Positions 54,126 to 63,299 of a stretch of DNA of 64,000 nt are shown in pieces (position 1 is the stretch's first letter; each line of letters begins with the position of its first letter). The position numbers and the translations under genes are program-made. Source of the stretch: Lacipirellula limnantheis (GTDB lineage: Bacteria; Planctomycetota; Planctomycetia; Pirellulales; Lacipirellulaceae); NCBI RefSeq assembly GCF_007746075.1, contig NZ_CP036339.1, positions 2,881,786 to 2,945,785 on the forward strand, given 5' to 3'. The notes under the pieces are model-generated. The model saw only the letters and a list, made by a program, of their open reading frames with translations. It did not search any database and was not told the DNA's origin.

Positions 54126-56219
54126 TCATCTAGCGTTCACAAAACCGATTCTCCCCCAGTTTCTCCTCGCCGAAGCAAGCAGCGCCACGAGCGCAAGCGT
54201 CAGGGACGTGGGCTCTGGCACTGGCGCCTCAATGAGTGAGAAACGAGCGTTAAAGAGATTTTCGGTGTACACCAAGCCGCCATCGACGGGCGTGCCGTCG
54301 GCCAACCGGCCGGTGAGTTGGTGCACGCTATAGCTCGATTCGCCGTAGATGAAATTGGGGTCGACGAGCGTCGATTGGAGATCGTGGCCGATGAATTGAA
54401 TCTCGGCGTCCCCCATCGCGGCGAACCCCGGTAGCGGCGCGAGTTCCTCGAGATTTCCTTGAGGCGCTGCTTCGGCGTCATTCTCGAGGCCAACGCTGAC
54501 GTCTGCCGCAGCTGGCGGCACGCCAAAGAGTCCGAACGTTCCACCGGAATACAGAAACGTCGCGGCCCCTTGAAACACCGGGAAGCCGACGACGTGGCCG
54601 CCGCTCATTGCCGTGATGCTGCTGCCAAAACCAGCGAGGTTGCCCGCCACCTCGCCTCCCGAGACGCTGACCAAGCCTTGTTCGGTCCCCAGATTGAAGA
54701 GGGTGCCCCCGGTGCGGGAGGAGCCGGCGAACTTCAAGTGGCTTTTGCCGTGCGCTGCGATCGATTGCTCCACTTGCGTATTGGTGAGGTTGAGCGTGCC
54801 ATCTTGAACGAAAGCATACAAACTGTTGCCGCCGATAAGATCGAGCGAGCCATTTTCCGTCACAACGGCGCCGCCCGTAACGGCGATATTGGCGAGTGCG
54901 AGCTTGGCTTTTCCGGACACGGTGAGATCCCCGGCGACTCTGTCCAGATTCGTCACTTGCAAGGCGCCGCCGCTACTGACGGCGAGACTGCCGTTGATCG
55001 TGTCAATTCCGTCAAGGATCAACTCGCTGTTTCCCGAAGCGGCGACGCCCCCCTTGATGGTGGAGACCTCTCTGATGCTGAGACTCGCGTTGTCTTTGAC
55101 CTCTGCCGCCATTCCCGCCCCAGTTCCGACCGATTCAACACCCAGGATGCCGACCGCTCCGTGGCCCGACGCAAAGGCAGTCCCTTTGAGGACGCCCCCG
55201 GCGGCAGTGACTCGACTCGTTGTCGTCACGACCGTTGAGTCAATACTGAGCGCGACCAGATTGCCTTCGATCGTGGCTTCATCCAAAAAAATGGATGAAT
55301 TCCCGGTCGTGTTGCCCAAGCAGGTGACGCTGCCGTCAACGGTGGCATTTTTGATGCTCAACGAACCGGTGATATTTGCTTGGACCAGGCCTTTGACTCT
55401 TCCTCCCTCCATCGAAATGGCGCCTCGTGAGGCAGTAATCTTCCCAACCACGCTATTCTGTTCAATTTTTACCGTGGCGGTCGCTTCTTCATCTGACTCG
55501 GTTCTAACGTTGGATCGAACTGTTGAATTACGAATGGTGATGGTCGCATCACCTCGTCCGACGACTTCATCCACTGTGCTGCTATCAAGCAGGGTTGTTC
55601 CCTTCGTCGCGATGACGGAGGGTAGAAAGCCATCGGATCCGACTTGGGGGAGGGTCGAGACGCCGGTCAAGGTCAGCTGCCCGCTGGAATTCATCTCAAC
55701 GCCGTCTGCGAGGTCGATGAATTGCGTATTGGTCAGACTCGCATTGCTCTCGTCGTAAAGTTGCAAGTTGCCAATGACACTGTTGGTCATTGTCAGTTGA
55801 CTTTCATCGTGCAGCACAAGGAAATTTGGCCCGACCTTCAAGTTGGAATTCAAATCCTCAAGCGTGTGCTTGTTCACATTCGAAAGCGTCAGCACGCTGC
55901 CATTGTAGGCGTATACTTGCGTGCGCAGATCATAGCCGAATTGGCGATCGGCGCTGGTGAAGGCTGGGCTGCTCGCTTCAAATGGACTATTGGGATTCTG
56001 TGGGTCAAAACCCCAACCAAAAATATTGAGCACGGTGGCCGTGGAACCCGCGCCCGATTCGGAAGCAAATGGAGCTCCATGTTCATCGAGATACAGAAAC
56101 AGGGTATTCGGAATGACCGGCGGCAGCTTGGCGGGCCGGCCGGAATGTTCTGCATGCGTTGCGGAGCAAGCGGCGGCCCACAGCGCCGCGGCGAGAGCGG
56201 TTGAGCGAAGTCGAATCAC
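54126..56219 (-). CDS. Exported beta-helix-like protein with PEP-CTERM tail
   Basis: 697 residues from a GTG with AAGGTGAC upstream. A signal peptide (ALAAALWAAACSATHA) is followed by about 500 residues of short repeated strands with alternating small and hydrophobic residues: QLTMTNSVIGNLQLYDESNA, SLSIKNATVDGSVTCLGN, ELILDGIDTINGSLAVSS, ALQVTNLDRVAGDLTVSG. This rhythm predicts a right-handed beta-solenoid with roughly 20 residues per turn. It resembles both pectate-lyase-like helices and bactofilin-like polymers, but no catalytic residues are apparent. The end PVPEPTSLTLALVALLASAR is a PEP-CTERM signal. Probably a structural surface protein. Confidence 0.75.
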   Translation of the reverse strand: MIRLRSTALAAALWAAACSATHAEHSGRPAKLPPVIPNTLFLYLDEHGAPFASESGAGSTATVLNIFGWGFDPQNPNSPFEASSPAFTSADRQFGYDLRTQVYAYNGSVLTLSNVNKHTLEDLNSNLKVGPNFLVLHDESQLTMTNSVIGNLQLYDESNASLTNTQFIDLADGVEMNSSGQLTLTGVSTLPQVGSDGFLPSVIATKGTTLLDSSTVDEVVGRGDATITIRNSTVRSNVRTESDEEATATVKIEQNSVVGKITASRGAISMEGGRVKGLVQANITGSLSIKNATVDGSVTCLGNTTGNSSIFLDEATIEGNLVALSIDSTVVTTTSRVTAAGGVLKGTAFASGHGAVGILGVESVGTGAGMAAEVKDNASLSIREVSTIKGGVAASGNSELILDGIDTINGSLAVSSGGALQVTNLDRVAGDLTVSGKAKLALANIAVTGGAVVTENGSLDLIGGNSLYAFVQDGTLNLTNTQVEQSIAAHGKSHLKFAGSSRTGGTLFNLGTEQGLVSVSGGEVAGNLAGFGSSITAMSGGHVVGFPVFQGAATFLYSGGTFGLFGVPPAAADVSVGLENDAEAAPQGNLEELAPLPGFAAMGDAEIQFIGHDLQSTLVDPNFIYGESSYSVHQLTGRLADGTPVDGGLVYTENLFNARFSLIEAPVPEPTSLTLALVALLASARRNWGRIGFVNAR

Positions 56220-57132
56220 GGCGTCACCTTTTTTGGAGTTGAAGAGGTTGGGTTTGCTGGCAGTGATCGAGGCGTCGCGTTTTCGGGATTCCCCCAGCAG
56301 CCCGGTCGGGGCCGCTCCCGATGCAAATTGGGGCTAATTGTAACCGGGAAACCCTTCAACTCCGCGTGCAAACACTCGGCGATTGTTAACCTTTTCCGTT
56401 CCCGGGCAGGCGGGAAGTTGTTCAAAGAGCGAGTTGGGGCATGACCTTCGCAGTTCGGCGAACAACCTCTCCTCAAAACGCGATTTGCGCCAATCGTTTG
56501 CGATCGCCATCCAACCTGGCCGCACCTGCCAGCGACGTCGCCAGTCGTGCGAAACGCTCGATATCCTTGCTTCCTTCCAAACAAGGAGGCGTTAGCATGG
56601 CTGCAATGTTACTGGCGGAGAGTCGTCAAGTTTTTCCGCCAATGGCCACGCTGTGATCAATCGGGCGGCGCCTTGCCTTTCCCACGGCGCCCTGGCGAAC
56701 GCTAGCCGGCTGCCCAGTCCAAGGTGCTGGCGCTAGTGACCAAGCCCCATCGAGAGAGCCCGCGCTTGGAGCGAGAGACCAGGCAGTGAGCGCAGATCGA
56801 AGACCAGCGTTCGCATGCCGCGGAGCCCTAGAGTTCAGGCCAAAGGAGATTAATTCGATACGACGCGATGTCACCGCCATGCTAAAAACGTAGCGCCCGG
56901 CGCCCCGAAATGTTGGCGCCCGTGAAGGTGCGGGTAGACGTGAATCATGCCCGCGCTTCAGGGGGCGCTGCACGATTCGGGCGCCGTTCACGGGTCGGCG
57001 GAGCGGGAGCGCAGCTCGATGGCATCTGGTCGAGCGATCCAAGCAAGGCGAAGAATCGCAAAGGTGTCATTTGGCAGGTAGAATAACGCACAAGTTCAAC
57101 CAAGCGTCACCTAGGTCAAGGAACACGGGGCC
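56220..57132. other. Long intergenic region between divergent genes
   Basis: About 910 bases between the beta-helix gene (minus) and the matrixin-like gene (plus). Several overlapping frames of 60-140 codons exist on both strands, but none has recognisable domains. It must contain promoters for both flanking genes. No clear operator, repeat or RNA was seen. Confidence 0.35.
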
Positions 57133-60100
57133 GTGGAGCGAAACGCCGTTTACCGACTGGTTCGGCTCGCCACGCTCGCGCTGTTTACATCGCTGTCGTC
57201 GCAAGGCTTGGCCTACGAAGCGCAAAGCAGATGGACGACGACGGCGACCGATGGAACGGTCGGTTCGACCGGCGCCGTGGGCGTTCCCGTCACCGTCACT
57301 TGGAGCTTCGCCCCCGATGGCACAGCCATCCCGGCCGAGACATTCGGAACGGTTCCCAGCAATCTCATCAACTTTTTGGACGCTGGCTGGGGCATTGGAC
57401 CGGGGGGCGGCGACTATGCCTCACGACCGTGGTTTCCGATTTTTCAGCAGTCATTCGATCGCATCAGCGCCTTGTCTGGCGTTACGTACGTCTACGAACC
57501 CAGCGACACGGGCTCCAGTTTCAGCAACGCCGCTAACAGGCGCGGGATTCTGGGCGTGCGCGGGGACGTGCGCCTGGGCGGCAAGTCCTATGGCGCCGGT
57601 TCCACGACGCTGGCTTCGAACTACTACCCCGATTACGGGGAAATGATGATCAATACGGACCAATCCGCATTCTTTCTCAATAGCGCGAACGGTTCCAGGA
57701 GATTTCGCAATACGATCATGCACGAGAGCCTCCATGGTCTCGGGCTGGCCCACGTCGAGGCTAGCGTCGCCGGGTTCTTGCTCGAGCCGATCTTGAGCGC
57801 GTCGTTCGACGGACCGCAGCTCGACGACGTCCTCGGTCTCCAGCGCCTCTACGGCGACTTCTACGAGAAGAGCGGCGGCAACGACGTTGTTGCGAAAGCC
57901 ACGCCGCTGGGGCTCGTGTCCGCCCTCCAGCCGCGGCTCATCGGTACGCAGGGCGGCAGCACGTTCATTGGCGCAGGGCAGACCGATTTTGTGAGCATCG
58001 ACGACGTTTCGGACAACGACTTTTTCAGCCTCACGCTCCAGGAGACGTTGGACGTGACGCTGAAATTGAGCCCGCAAGGAACTTCCTATCAGGTTGGTCC
58101 GCAAGGAGGGACGCAGACGACGTTTGATAGCCGCACGCTGAGCGATCTGTCACTGGCGCTCTTCGCCCCCGACGGTTCCGCCGTGCTCGATTTCGCCAAT
58201 GCGGCCGGCTTAGGAGCGGAAGAATCGATCGTCCGGCGCCTCGATGCGGGAACGTACTACGCGCGGGTCGCTGGGGCGCAAAGCAATGTTCAATTGTATC
58301 AGTTCGCCGTGACCGCCTCGGCGCTGCCGCCGCGCAGTCTGCTGTGGGCCGGCTCGATGAGCAGCGAGTGGGACGTCCTGCTCACGGCGAATTTCACTGC
58401 CGACGGTGCGCCGGCGACGTTTCGCGCGGCCGACGACGTCCGGTTCGATGACGCGTCGTCGGTGCGTGCGGTGACCTTGACGGCCGACGTCGCTCCGGAC
58501 AGCATCGTCGTTGATTCGGCTGGCGAGTACCGCTTCGTCGGAGCGGGAGGAATGATTGCCGGAACGCTCCTGGTCACTGGCGGCGGGACGTTCGAATTGG
58601 CCAATGCGGGCAACTCCTACGGAGGCGATACGCTCGTTGCGGCCGGCGTCCTAAAGATTACCGGCGACGCCAATGCCATGGTCACGCCGATCACCGTCGC
58701 TTCGGGGGCGACGCTGGTGATGAATGCCGCTGACGCCGGCGACATGGCCAGCCTCATCGGGGTCGAAGCGGGCGCGGTGATGCAGGTCGGCGAACTTGGG
58801 ACCCAATCGCAAGTGCTGCCCGATTCGCCGACAGGCATCACGATTGACGGGTTGATGCGCATCCTGGACGCCGAAACAATTCTCCATGTCAGCGGCAGCG
58901 GGGCCATGGTGGTGGAACGAGAGGAGGCGCAGTTTCGCGATAATCCGCTTTTTGGCGGCGAGGTCGTCGTCCAGAGCGGAGCCGTCGCGCAGCTGGCCAC
59001 TGCCGACGGGTTAGGCAGCGTCCAGGGCCGGACGGTCGTCGAGGAGGGAGGGAGCGCGGCGATTGTCGCCGACATGACGCTCGCCGAGCCATTCTCACTC
59101 AGCGGCGATGGAAACGGCGCAGGAGCCATTCGCGTTGACGAGAATCTCACGGTCGATTTTCAGGGCGATCTGTCGCTCGACGGTCCGCTGGTCCTGCTGG
59201 CGATCGAGGGCGGCGCGACGGTCCATGTGCTTGGCGCCGTCGAGGACGCCCTGGTTGACTCGCGACTGACGCTCGATGTGGCCGCCGGCGCTGAGTTGAC
59301 GCTCGACGGCGACATCTCCGTCGGCCAACAAATGCAGAAGACGGGCGCGGGCGCCGCGATCGTCGCGGGGACGGCCGCGTTCTCAGGAGACGTCGACGTC
59401 AACGCGGGCGAGCTGAGCCTGTTAGGATCGGGAGCTTTGATGGGTTCGCTTCGCGTCGCGGCCGGGGCCGCCCTGACGGTCCAGGGAGTCCAGTGGCTGA
59501 CGGAAACAACCCGGCTGACGGGCTCCGGCGAGGTGCGGGGCGATCTGGCCGTCCCGGGCATCTTGGCGCCTGGCGACGGACTCGGCGTCTTGGCATTCAC
59601 CGACAATCTTGCGCTGACTTCGGCGAGCCGGCTGCAGATTGAGGTGAGCAGACTGGGAACTGAAGTCGTCGCGGACCGCGTCGACGTTACTGGCGCGGTC
59701 AGTCTTAGCGGCGCGCTCGAACTTGCCTTCGCCGACGACTTCAGCCCAGCGCTTGGCGAGAGCTTTTCAATTGTGTCGGCGAGCATGATCACCGGCGCAT
59801 TCACTGACCTCTTGTTGCCACAGCTCCCGACCGACTTCGCTTGGCACATCGCCTACAGTTCGAACAATGTGACGCTCTCGGTGGGCGCCCCCGTCCAGTT
59901 CGATCCGGCCGATTTCAACTCCGACGGCAGCGTTGACGGCGGCGATCTGGCGATTTGGACATCCGCTTACGGCGTCAGCGGAGCAGCGCCCCTCCTGGGC
60001 GATGGTGACGGAAATGAGACCGTCGACGGAGCCGACTTCCTCATCTGGCAGCGCGACGCCGGTGCAACCCCGACGGCGGCGGGGATCGTCGTCCCGGAAC

Positions 60101-60204
60101 CTGCCAGTCGTCTGCTGACGTTGTCGGCGGCGGTCATCATCGTTCGCTCGCGCCGACGCCGTTGGCTGGCGGCGCCGCGCGGATCAGCGCTGGAATTTTC
60201 ATGA
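57133..60204 (+). CDS. Matrixin-like metalloprotease with passenger-type beta repeats, dockerin loops and PEP-CTERM
   Basis: 1023 residues from a GTG. After the signal peptide (LATLALFTSLSSQGLA) a protease domain shows HESLHGLGLAH, a complete HExxHxxGxxH zinc site, and LDDVLGLQRLYGDFYE after it, as in matrixins. Next a bacterial pre-peptidase-like beta domain (FFSLTLQETLDVTLKLSP, LDAGTYYARVAG). Residues about 400-900 have autotransporter-associated-like repeats (NSYGGDTLVAAGVLKITGDA, GGSAAIVADMTL). The dockerin-like pair DFNSDGSVDGGDLAIWTSAY and DGDGNETVDGADFLIWQRDA precedes a VVPEPASRLLTLSAAVIIV tail. It should be a surface protease with a long structural stalk. Confidence 0.83.
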   Translation: MERNAVYRLVRLATLALFTSLSSQGLAYEAQSRWTTTATDGTVGSTGAVGVPVTVTWSFAPDGTAIPAETFGTVPSNLINFLDAGWGIGPGGGDYASRPWFPIFQQSFDRISALSGVTYVYEPSDTGSSFSNAANRRGILGVRGDVRLGGKSYGAGSTTLASNYYPDYGEMMINTDQSAFFLNSANGSRRFRNTIMHESLHGLGLAHVEASVAGFLLEPILSASFDGPQLDDVLGLQRLYGDFYEKSGGNDVVAKATPLGLVSALQPRLIGTQGGSTFIGAGQTDFVSIDDVSDNDFFSLTLQETLDVTLKLSPQGTSYQVGPQGGTQTTFDSRTLSDLSLALFAPDGSAVLDFANAAGLGAEESIVRRLDAGTYYARVAGAQSNVQLYQFAVTASALPPRSLLWAGSMSSEWDVLLTANFTADGAPATFRAADDVRFDDASSVRAVTLTADVAPDSIVVDSAGEYRFVGAGGMIAGTLLVTGGGTFELANAGNSYGGDTLVAAGVLKITGDANAMVTPITVASGATLVMNAADAGDMASLIGVEAGAVMQVGELGTQSQVLPDSPTGITIDGLMRILDAETILHVSGSGAMVVEREEAQFRDNPLFGGEVVVQSGAVAQLATADGLGSVQGRTVVEEGGSAAIVADMTLAEPFSLSGDGNGAGAIRVDENLTVDFQGDLSLDGPLVLLAIEGGATVHVLGAVEDALVDSRLTLDVAAGAELTLDGDISVGQQMQKTGAGAAIVAGTAAFSGDVDVNAGELSLLGSGALMGSLRVAAGAALTVQGVQWLTETTRLTGSGEVRGDLAVPGILAPGDGLGVLAFTDNLALTSASRLQIEVSRLGTEVVADRVDVTGAVSLSGALELAFADDFSPALGESFSIVSASMITGAFTDLLLPQLPTDFAWHIAYSSNNVTLSVGAPVQFDPADFNSDGSVDGGDLAIWTSAYGVSGAAPLLGDGDGNETVDGADFLIWQRDAGATPTAAGIVVPEPASRLLTLSAAVIIVRSRRRRWLAAPRGSALEFS

Positions 60205-60232
60205 ACATTAGAGCGTTTTGCGCCCGCGGCGC

Positions 60233-60249
60233 TCGTTCCGCGGGAACGA
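60233..60249 (+). terminator. Compact hairpin after the matrixin-like gene
   Basis: TCGTTCC (60233-60239) and GGAACGA (60243-60249) form a 7-bp stem with a GCG loop, 28 bases after the stop codon. No T-run follows. Confidence 0.3.
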
Positions 60250-60355
60250 CGCATGTGCCGCCGTCTCCTCGATTACCAGGCGAACTATTGGCAGCAAGCG
60301 CGCCATGTGGCGGCCGAGCTCGTAGGGCGCGCGGGAACGACGTCTGCCCGTCGAA

Positions 60356-60540
60356 GTGCAGTCGAAGGCCTCCGATTGCTTCCTGTGGCAGCGCGGCGTC
60401 AACGCGACCGATCCGGCCGCGACCCGCGCCAACAGTAACGCCGATGACGACCCTATCGGGGACGCCGCCCATCTGGCGGACTGGCATACGCAGTTCAGCG
60501 GCTCGCCCGCAGTCGTGGCTAAAGCGTCGCGCGCCGGTTT
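60356..60540 (+). pseudogene. Dockerin-like EF-hand relic
   Basis: The frame reads SDCFLWQRGVNATDPAATRA, then NSNADDDPIGDAAHLADWHT and QFSGSPAVVA. This is a degraded copy of the DFLxWQRG...DADGDGxVDAADLAxWxxQFGG pattern found in dockerin-bearing genes of this window. Key calcium-loop aspartates and glycines are replaced (SNADDDPIGDAAH), and there is no VPEP tail, signal peptide or upstream domain. It is probably the leftover 3' end of a lost PEP-CTERM gene next to the matrixin-like gene. Confidence 0.5.
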
Positions 60541-60590
60541 ACTGACGGCAGTACAGCCGGTGAACGAGGCGTCACGGCCACACTCTTGTA

Positions 60591-60935
60591 TTGAACCGCG
60601 TCCCGCCTACTGGAGCGAAGAGGCAATTCTTCGTGAATCTCGGAGGCTATGCCGACGGCGAATTCACTGCATTGAACGCCAGCACGATTCTCGTTGCCGT
60701 TTCCCAACGCGAAAATAAGCGTCGGGCGAAATCAACCCTGCTCATTGGGAAAAGTGCCTTGCACGCCGACGAACTATGCGACGTGGATGATTGTTTAGAA
60801 ATCCGTTCCGTCGATGGATACGTGGTTCATCTTACGGCCACATCAGATCCAGATATGTTAGCGCCGCACAATGGTTATTGGGTGATTTCGAAGGAGGTCA
60901 TCTTTGCAATCATAAATCGAGGTGGCAGTGACTGA
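60591..60935 (+). pseudogene. C-terminal half of a DUF1543 gene
   Basis: 114 codons whose recognisable part starts RQFFVNLGGYADGEFTALN and continues AVSQRENKRRAKSTLL, LHADELCDVDDCLEIRSVDG and YVVHLTATSD. In DUF1543 proteins this is the second of two similar halves. The first half, which normally begins with the gene start, is missing, and the only possible start here is a TTG without a clear ribosome site. It could be a truncated gene or a stand-alone half-domain protein. Function unknown. Confidence 0.5.
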
Positions 60936-61061
60936 CTGCCCCACTTTTAAACATAATGAGTACGCGGTCTTTTGGGGACGTGGCAGCCAAGCGACCAACG
61001 AATGAGGCCCGGCCAAAAATTGACCGGGCCATCGAGGTTATGACAACGCGATTGTTCGCGG

Positions 61062-61466
61062 TTAGCTTCCACAACCGCAGGACGCAGCGTCTGGCTTCCA
61101 ACTCTGTTCCGTCTCTTTTGAGTTCTTCGAAAGGTGAACGTGACGATCAACACGCTCAACCCAAGCTAGAGGAACGAAATGATGCTGGCCATCGGGACTG
61201 TCGTTCTTCGTGAGCTTGATTGCCCCACCCTCGACATGATCGACCACGCCCATCTTCTTACCGCAGGATGCTACGACGTCCATGTGGTCTGCAATCGCAC
61301 CGACGCCACGATCAGTTCCATCACCCGGACCACTCATTCCTGTCTTTTCCTTCACGAAGTCGACTGCATCCTCGGCGCCAGTCGCGATCCTTTTACCGAC
61401 GTCCTTCGCAGCATTTGCGACGGCATTCCCTGCGTCGGCAACGCTATTCTTCACTGTGCTCGCCAT
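61062..61466 (-). CDS. DUF2171-like protein with N-terminal amphipathic helix
   Basis: 134 residues; the ATG at 61466 is fixed by AAGGAGAC seven bases upstream. The N-terminus is an alanine- and lysine-rich helix (SVADAGNAVANAAKDVGKRI, ATGAEDAVDFVKEKTG). The C-terminal module is DHMDVVASCGKKMGVVDHVE, GGAIKLTKNDSPDGQHHFVP and WVERVDRHVHLSKNSKETEQ, close to DUF2171 and the PRC-barrel-like fold. It ends with a cysteine-rich SCGCGS. It is cytoplasmic. Such proteins are often stress-associated, but nothing here proves that. Confidence 0.75.
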   Translation of the reverse strand: MASTVKNSVADAGNAVANAAKDVGKRIATGAEDAVDFVKEKTGMSGPGDGTDRGVGAIADHMDVVASCGKKMGVVDHVEGGAIKLTKNDSPDGQHHFVPLAWVERVDRHVHLSKNSKETEQSWKPDAASCGCGS

Positions 61467-61847
61467 GATCGTCTCCTTAAAAAAAGTTAAGCAGCAAGCG
61501 CCGCTCATCTGGTCTAGACATCCACGCCTAATTCGAAGTGCAACTGTCATACCGTTGTTGCGCTGAACCAGGCGGTGATTGGAGCACGACTGGAAGGCGT
61601 GAGAAGGCGAAGTAAGACGGTGCGTTTCTTAAAGAACCTTCGCTTGGTCGGCCACGATAAACTGACGCAGATCTGACGCAGATCCGCCAGTGCACCCTCT
61701 GGATACCGACCGGATTCAACACAGGCGATTGCCGACGAATCAGCCGTGAGTTCGCGAGTCCCCCCAGGCGCTCGAAGGCATCGTAAAATGCGCATCAACG
61801 AATTGTCACGATTGGAACTCCGGGCGCTAAAGTGCCAAGCGAGCCAA
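61467..61847. other. Intergenic region
   Basis: About 380 bases upstream of the DUF2171-like gene. A tandem direct repeat TGACGCAGATC occurs twice back to back at 61663-61684. No gene, terminator or clear promoter boxes were found. Confidence 0.35.
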
Positions 61848-62132
61848 TCAATAGAGTTTCCGCATATCGGCGATGCGCCGCTCGATTGCTTGGCAAACGA
61901 CGGGGCTCGCGGAGAGCGTCAGGGAGTCAATCATGACACTCAGTTCGCCCATCGAAAGCGCCGCCAAGTCGATCGACCGCAAGGCGTCGCTGGCACGCGC
62001 GATGACGGCGCCTTCGGCGTCGCAACGGCACGCGACGACGGAGCCGAGAAAGGGGACAAAGAGCAACGCATCAGCGTCGTCCCCGCACGCTACCATAGAC
62101 TCAACCTCTGCTGCATCTTCAAGAGCCGGCAT
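61848..62132 (-). CDS. Small protein of unknown function
   Basis: 94 residues; the ATG at 62132 is preferred because GGAGGGG lies eight bases upstream. It reads ALEDAAEVESMVACGDDADA, LLFVPFLGSVVACRCDAEGA and SMGELSVMIDSLTLSASP, ending ERRIADMRKLY. There is no signal peptide or membrane segment. It is an acidic alpha/beta-like protein with three cysteines. It diverges from the gene at 62304. No family was recognised. Confidence 0.5.
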   Translation of the reverse strand: MPALEDAAEVESMVACGDDADALLFVPFLGSVVACRCDAEGAVIARASDALRSIDLAALSMGELSVMIDSLTLSASPVVCQAIERRIADMRKLY

Positions 62133-62303
62133 CGTCGCCCCTCCAGGAAAATGAATACGGGCCGGCCGTATTCTCAACCTGCGCGCAGGGGATGCAAGAA
62201 TTTTCTTCGCCACAAACGGCTGATCATCCAACTCTTCTCATTCAGGCCAAGTTGCGCGCCTCAAGTTCACAATGTCTTCATCAATCCTTCGTATAGTGGA
62301 GCG

Positions 62304-62720
62304 ATGGATTCGCCTGATGCCAAAACGAAGACCGGAGCGTTGGAAACTCCGCCGGAGGTTCTTTACCTCAACGACCTAAGTGACGGCGACCGCGCGCTTG
62401 GGTTTCGCCATTGCCGGATTGCCAACCCAACGACGGACATGCCGCTGCGCCGCGTGAAGGCGGTCGTCTTCGCAATTGACGCGAGCAATCGCATCGTCCG
62501 CGTCTTTGACGGATTGTTGAATCGTCCCGGCTATGTTCACCAGTGTTTTGGCGCCCTCAAAAAGCGGCGCTCCGTTCGCGGATGGTATGCCGTTCAACTG
62601 ACTTTTCCCGACGCGGTCATGGCCCTGAATTCGTGGCAAAGCGGAAAGGACAACCGAGAGTTCGGCGACGGGACGTTTCCGCACGTCGAAGCTGAAATCC
62701 CGACCCAGGCGGAGTACTGA
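62304..62720 (+). CDS. Small protein of unknown function
   Basis: 138 residues from an ATG with GTGGAG just upstream. It contains PPEVLYLNDLSDGDRALGFR, HCRIANPTTDMPLRRVKAVV, RIVRVFDGLLNRPGYVHQCF and ALNSWQSGKDNREFGDGTFP. It is soluble with one histidine-cysteine-rich patch (RHCR, HQCF). The longer open frame that starts upstream at 61746 lacks support, since it crosses the promoter region and the opposite gene. A hairpin follows 39 bases after the stop. Confidence 0.55.
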   Translation: MDSPDAKTKTGALETPPEVLYLNDLSDGDRALGFRHCRIANPTTDMPLRRVKAVVFAIDASNRIVRVFDGLLNRPGYVHQCFGALKKRRSVRGWYAVQLTFPDAVMALNSWQSGKDNREFGDGTFPHVEAEIPTQAEY

Positions 62721-62758
62721 GACGGGGTATGAGACGAGTAGACGTCAGCCCGAAAATT

Positions 62759-62804
62759 GCACAGCGGCCGCCTAGCGGGATGCGTTGCCAATTGGCCGCT
62801 GTGC
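62759..62804. terminator. Bidirectional terminator-like hairpin
   Basis: GCACAGCGGCC (62759-62769) and GGCCGCTGTGC (62794-62804) are perfect 11-bp inverted copies around a 24-base loop. It lies between convergent genes at 62304 (plus) and 62906 (minus). On the minus strand it is followed by AATTTTCGG, a weak U-tract. Confidence 0.5.
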
Positions 62805-62905
62805 GTTAGAAGACACAATTCCGCACGGGGCGTCTTGCGTGGTCGGTGATTGTGTCGAGCGGTTCGCCAGGGTAGGGCGCCAAGGTGAACAAGCGATGAA
62901 GGAGA

Positions 62906-63130
62906 TTAACCTGCGGCGCTTCTGGCGGCTTTGTGGAACACGTTATGGTGTTCGATAAACGCGCTGACCTTATTGCGGTCGATCGCTTCTTTTTCAAAGT
63001 GAAACCAGCGGCTAGGTCCGCCCGTCGCGTGGCACACCGGACACGTCCACCGCGCGGAAAACTGGCCGGACCTCGTTTGGACGTGAATTTCGCACTTGAT
63101 GCCCTCGCGTTCGTAATGCTCAGCAGCCAT
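62906..63130 (-). CDS. Small zinc-ribbon-like protein
   Basis: 74 residues from an ATG with GGGGATAG upstream. WTCPVCHATGGPSRWF has a CPxCH knuckle, and a further Cys lies at EGIKCEIHVQ. It could bind zinc, although only three cysteines plus histidines are available. Residues DRNKVSAFIEHHNVFHKAAR form a helix. It is cytoplasmic; no family was recognised. Confidence 0.5.
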   Translation of the reverse strand: MAAEHYEREGIKCEIHVQTRSGQFSARWTCPVCHATGGPSRWFHFEKEAIDRNKVSAFIEHHNVFHKAARSAAG

Positions 63131-63299
63131 ATCTATCCCCGCGCATCAATTTGGAGCCGCCTCAGAGGGTCCGTGTGATACGCAAAGTTTGCCGCGAATC
63201 AAAATTCACAGGCCAAACTGCCCATTTTAACAGTTTTGAAAATGGGCGAATAGCAACCGTTGGTAGTGCAAACTGGCAATAGAATGGCACGGGCGGGCT

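Noticed and set aside
54459..55758. Two plus-strand frames of 259 and 310 codons
   Set aside because: Both are antisense to the beta-helix protein, which has a signal peptide, repeats and a PEP-CTERM tail.
61663..61684. Two tandem copies of TGACGCAGATC as a possible CRISPR or operator
   Set aside because: Only two copies with no spacer; too little for CRISPR, and no regulator can be tied to it.
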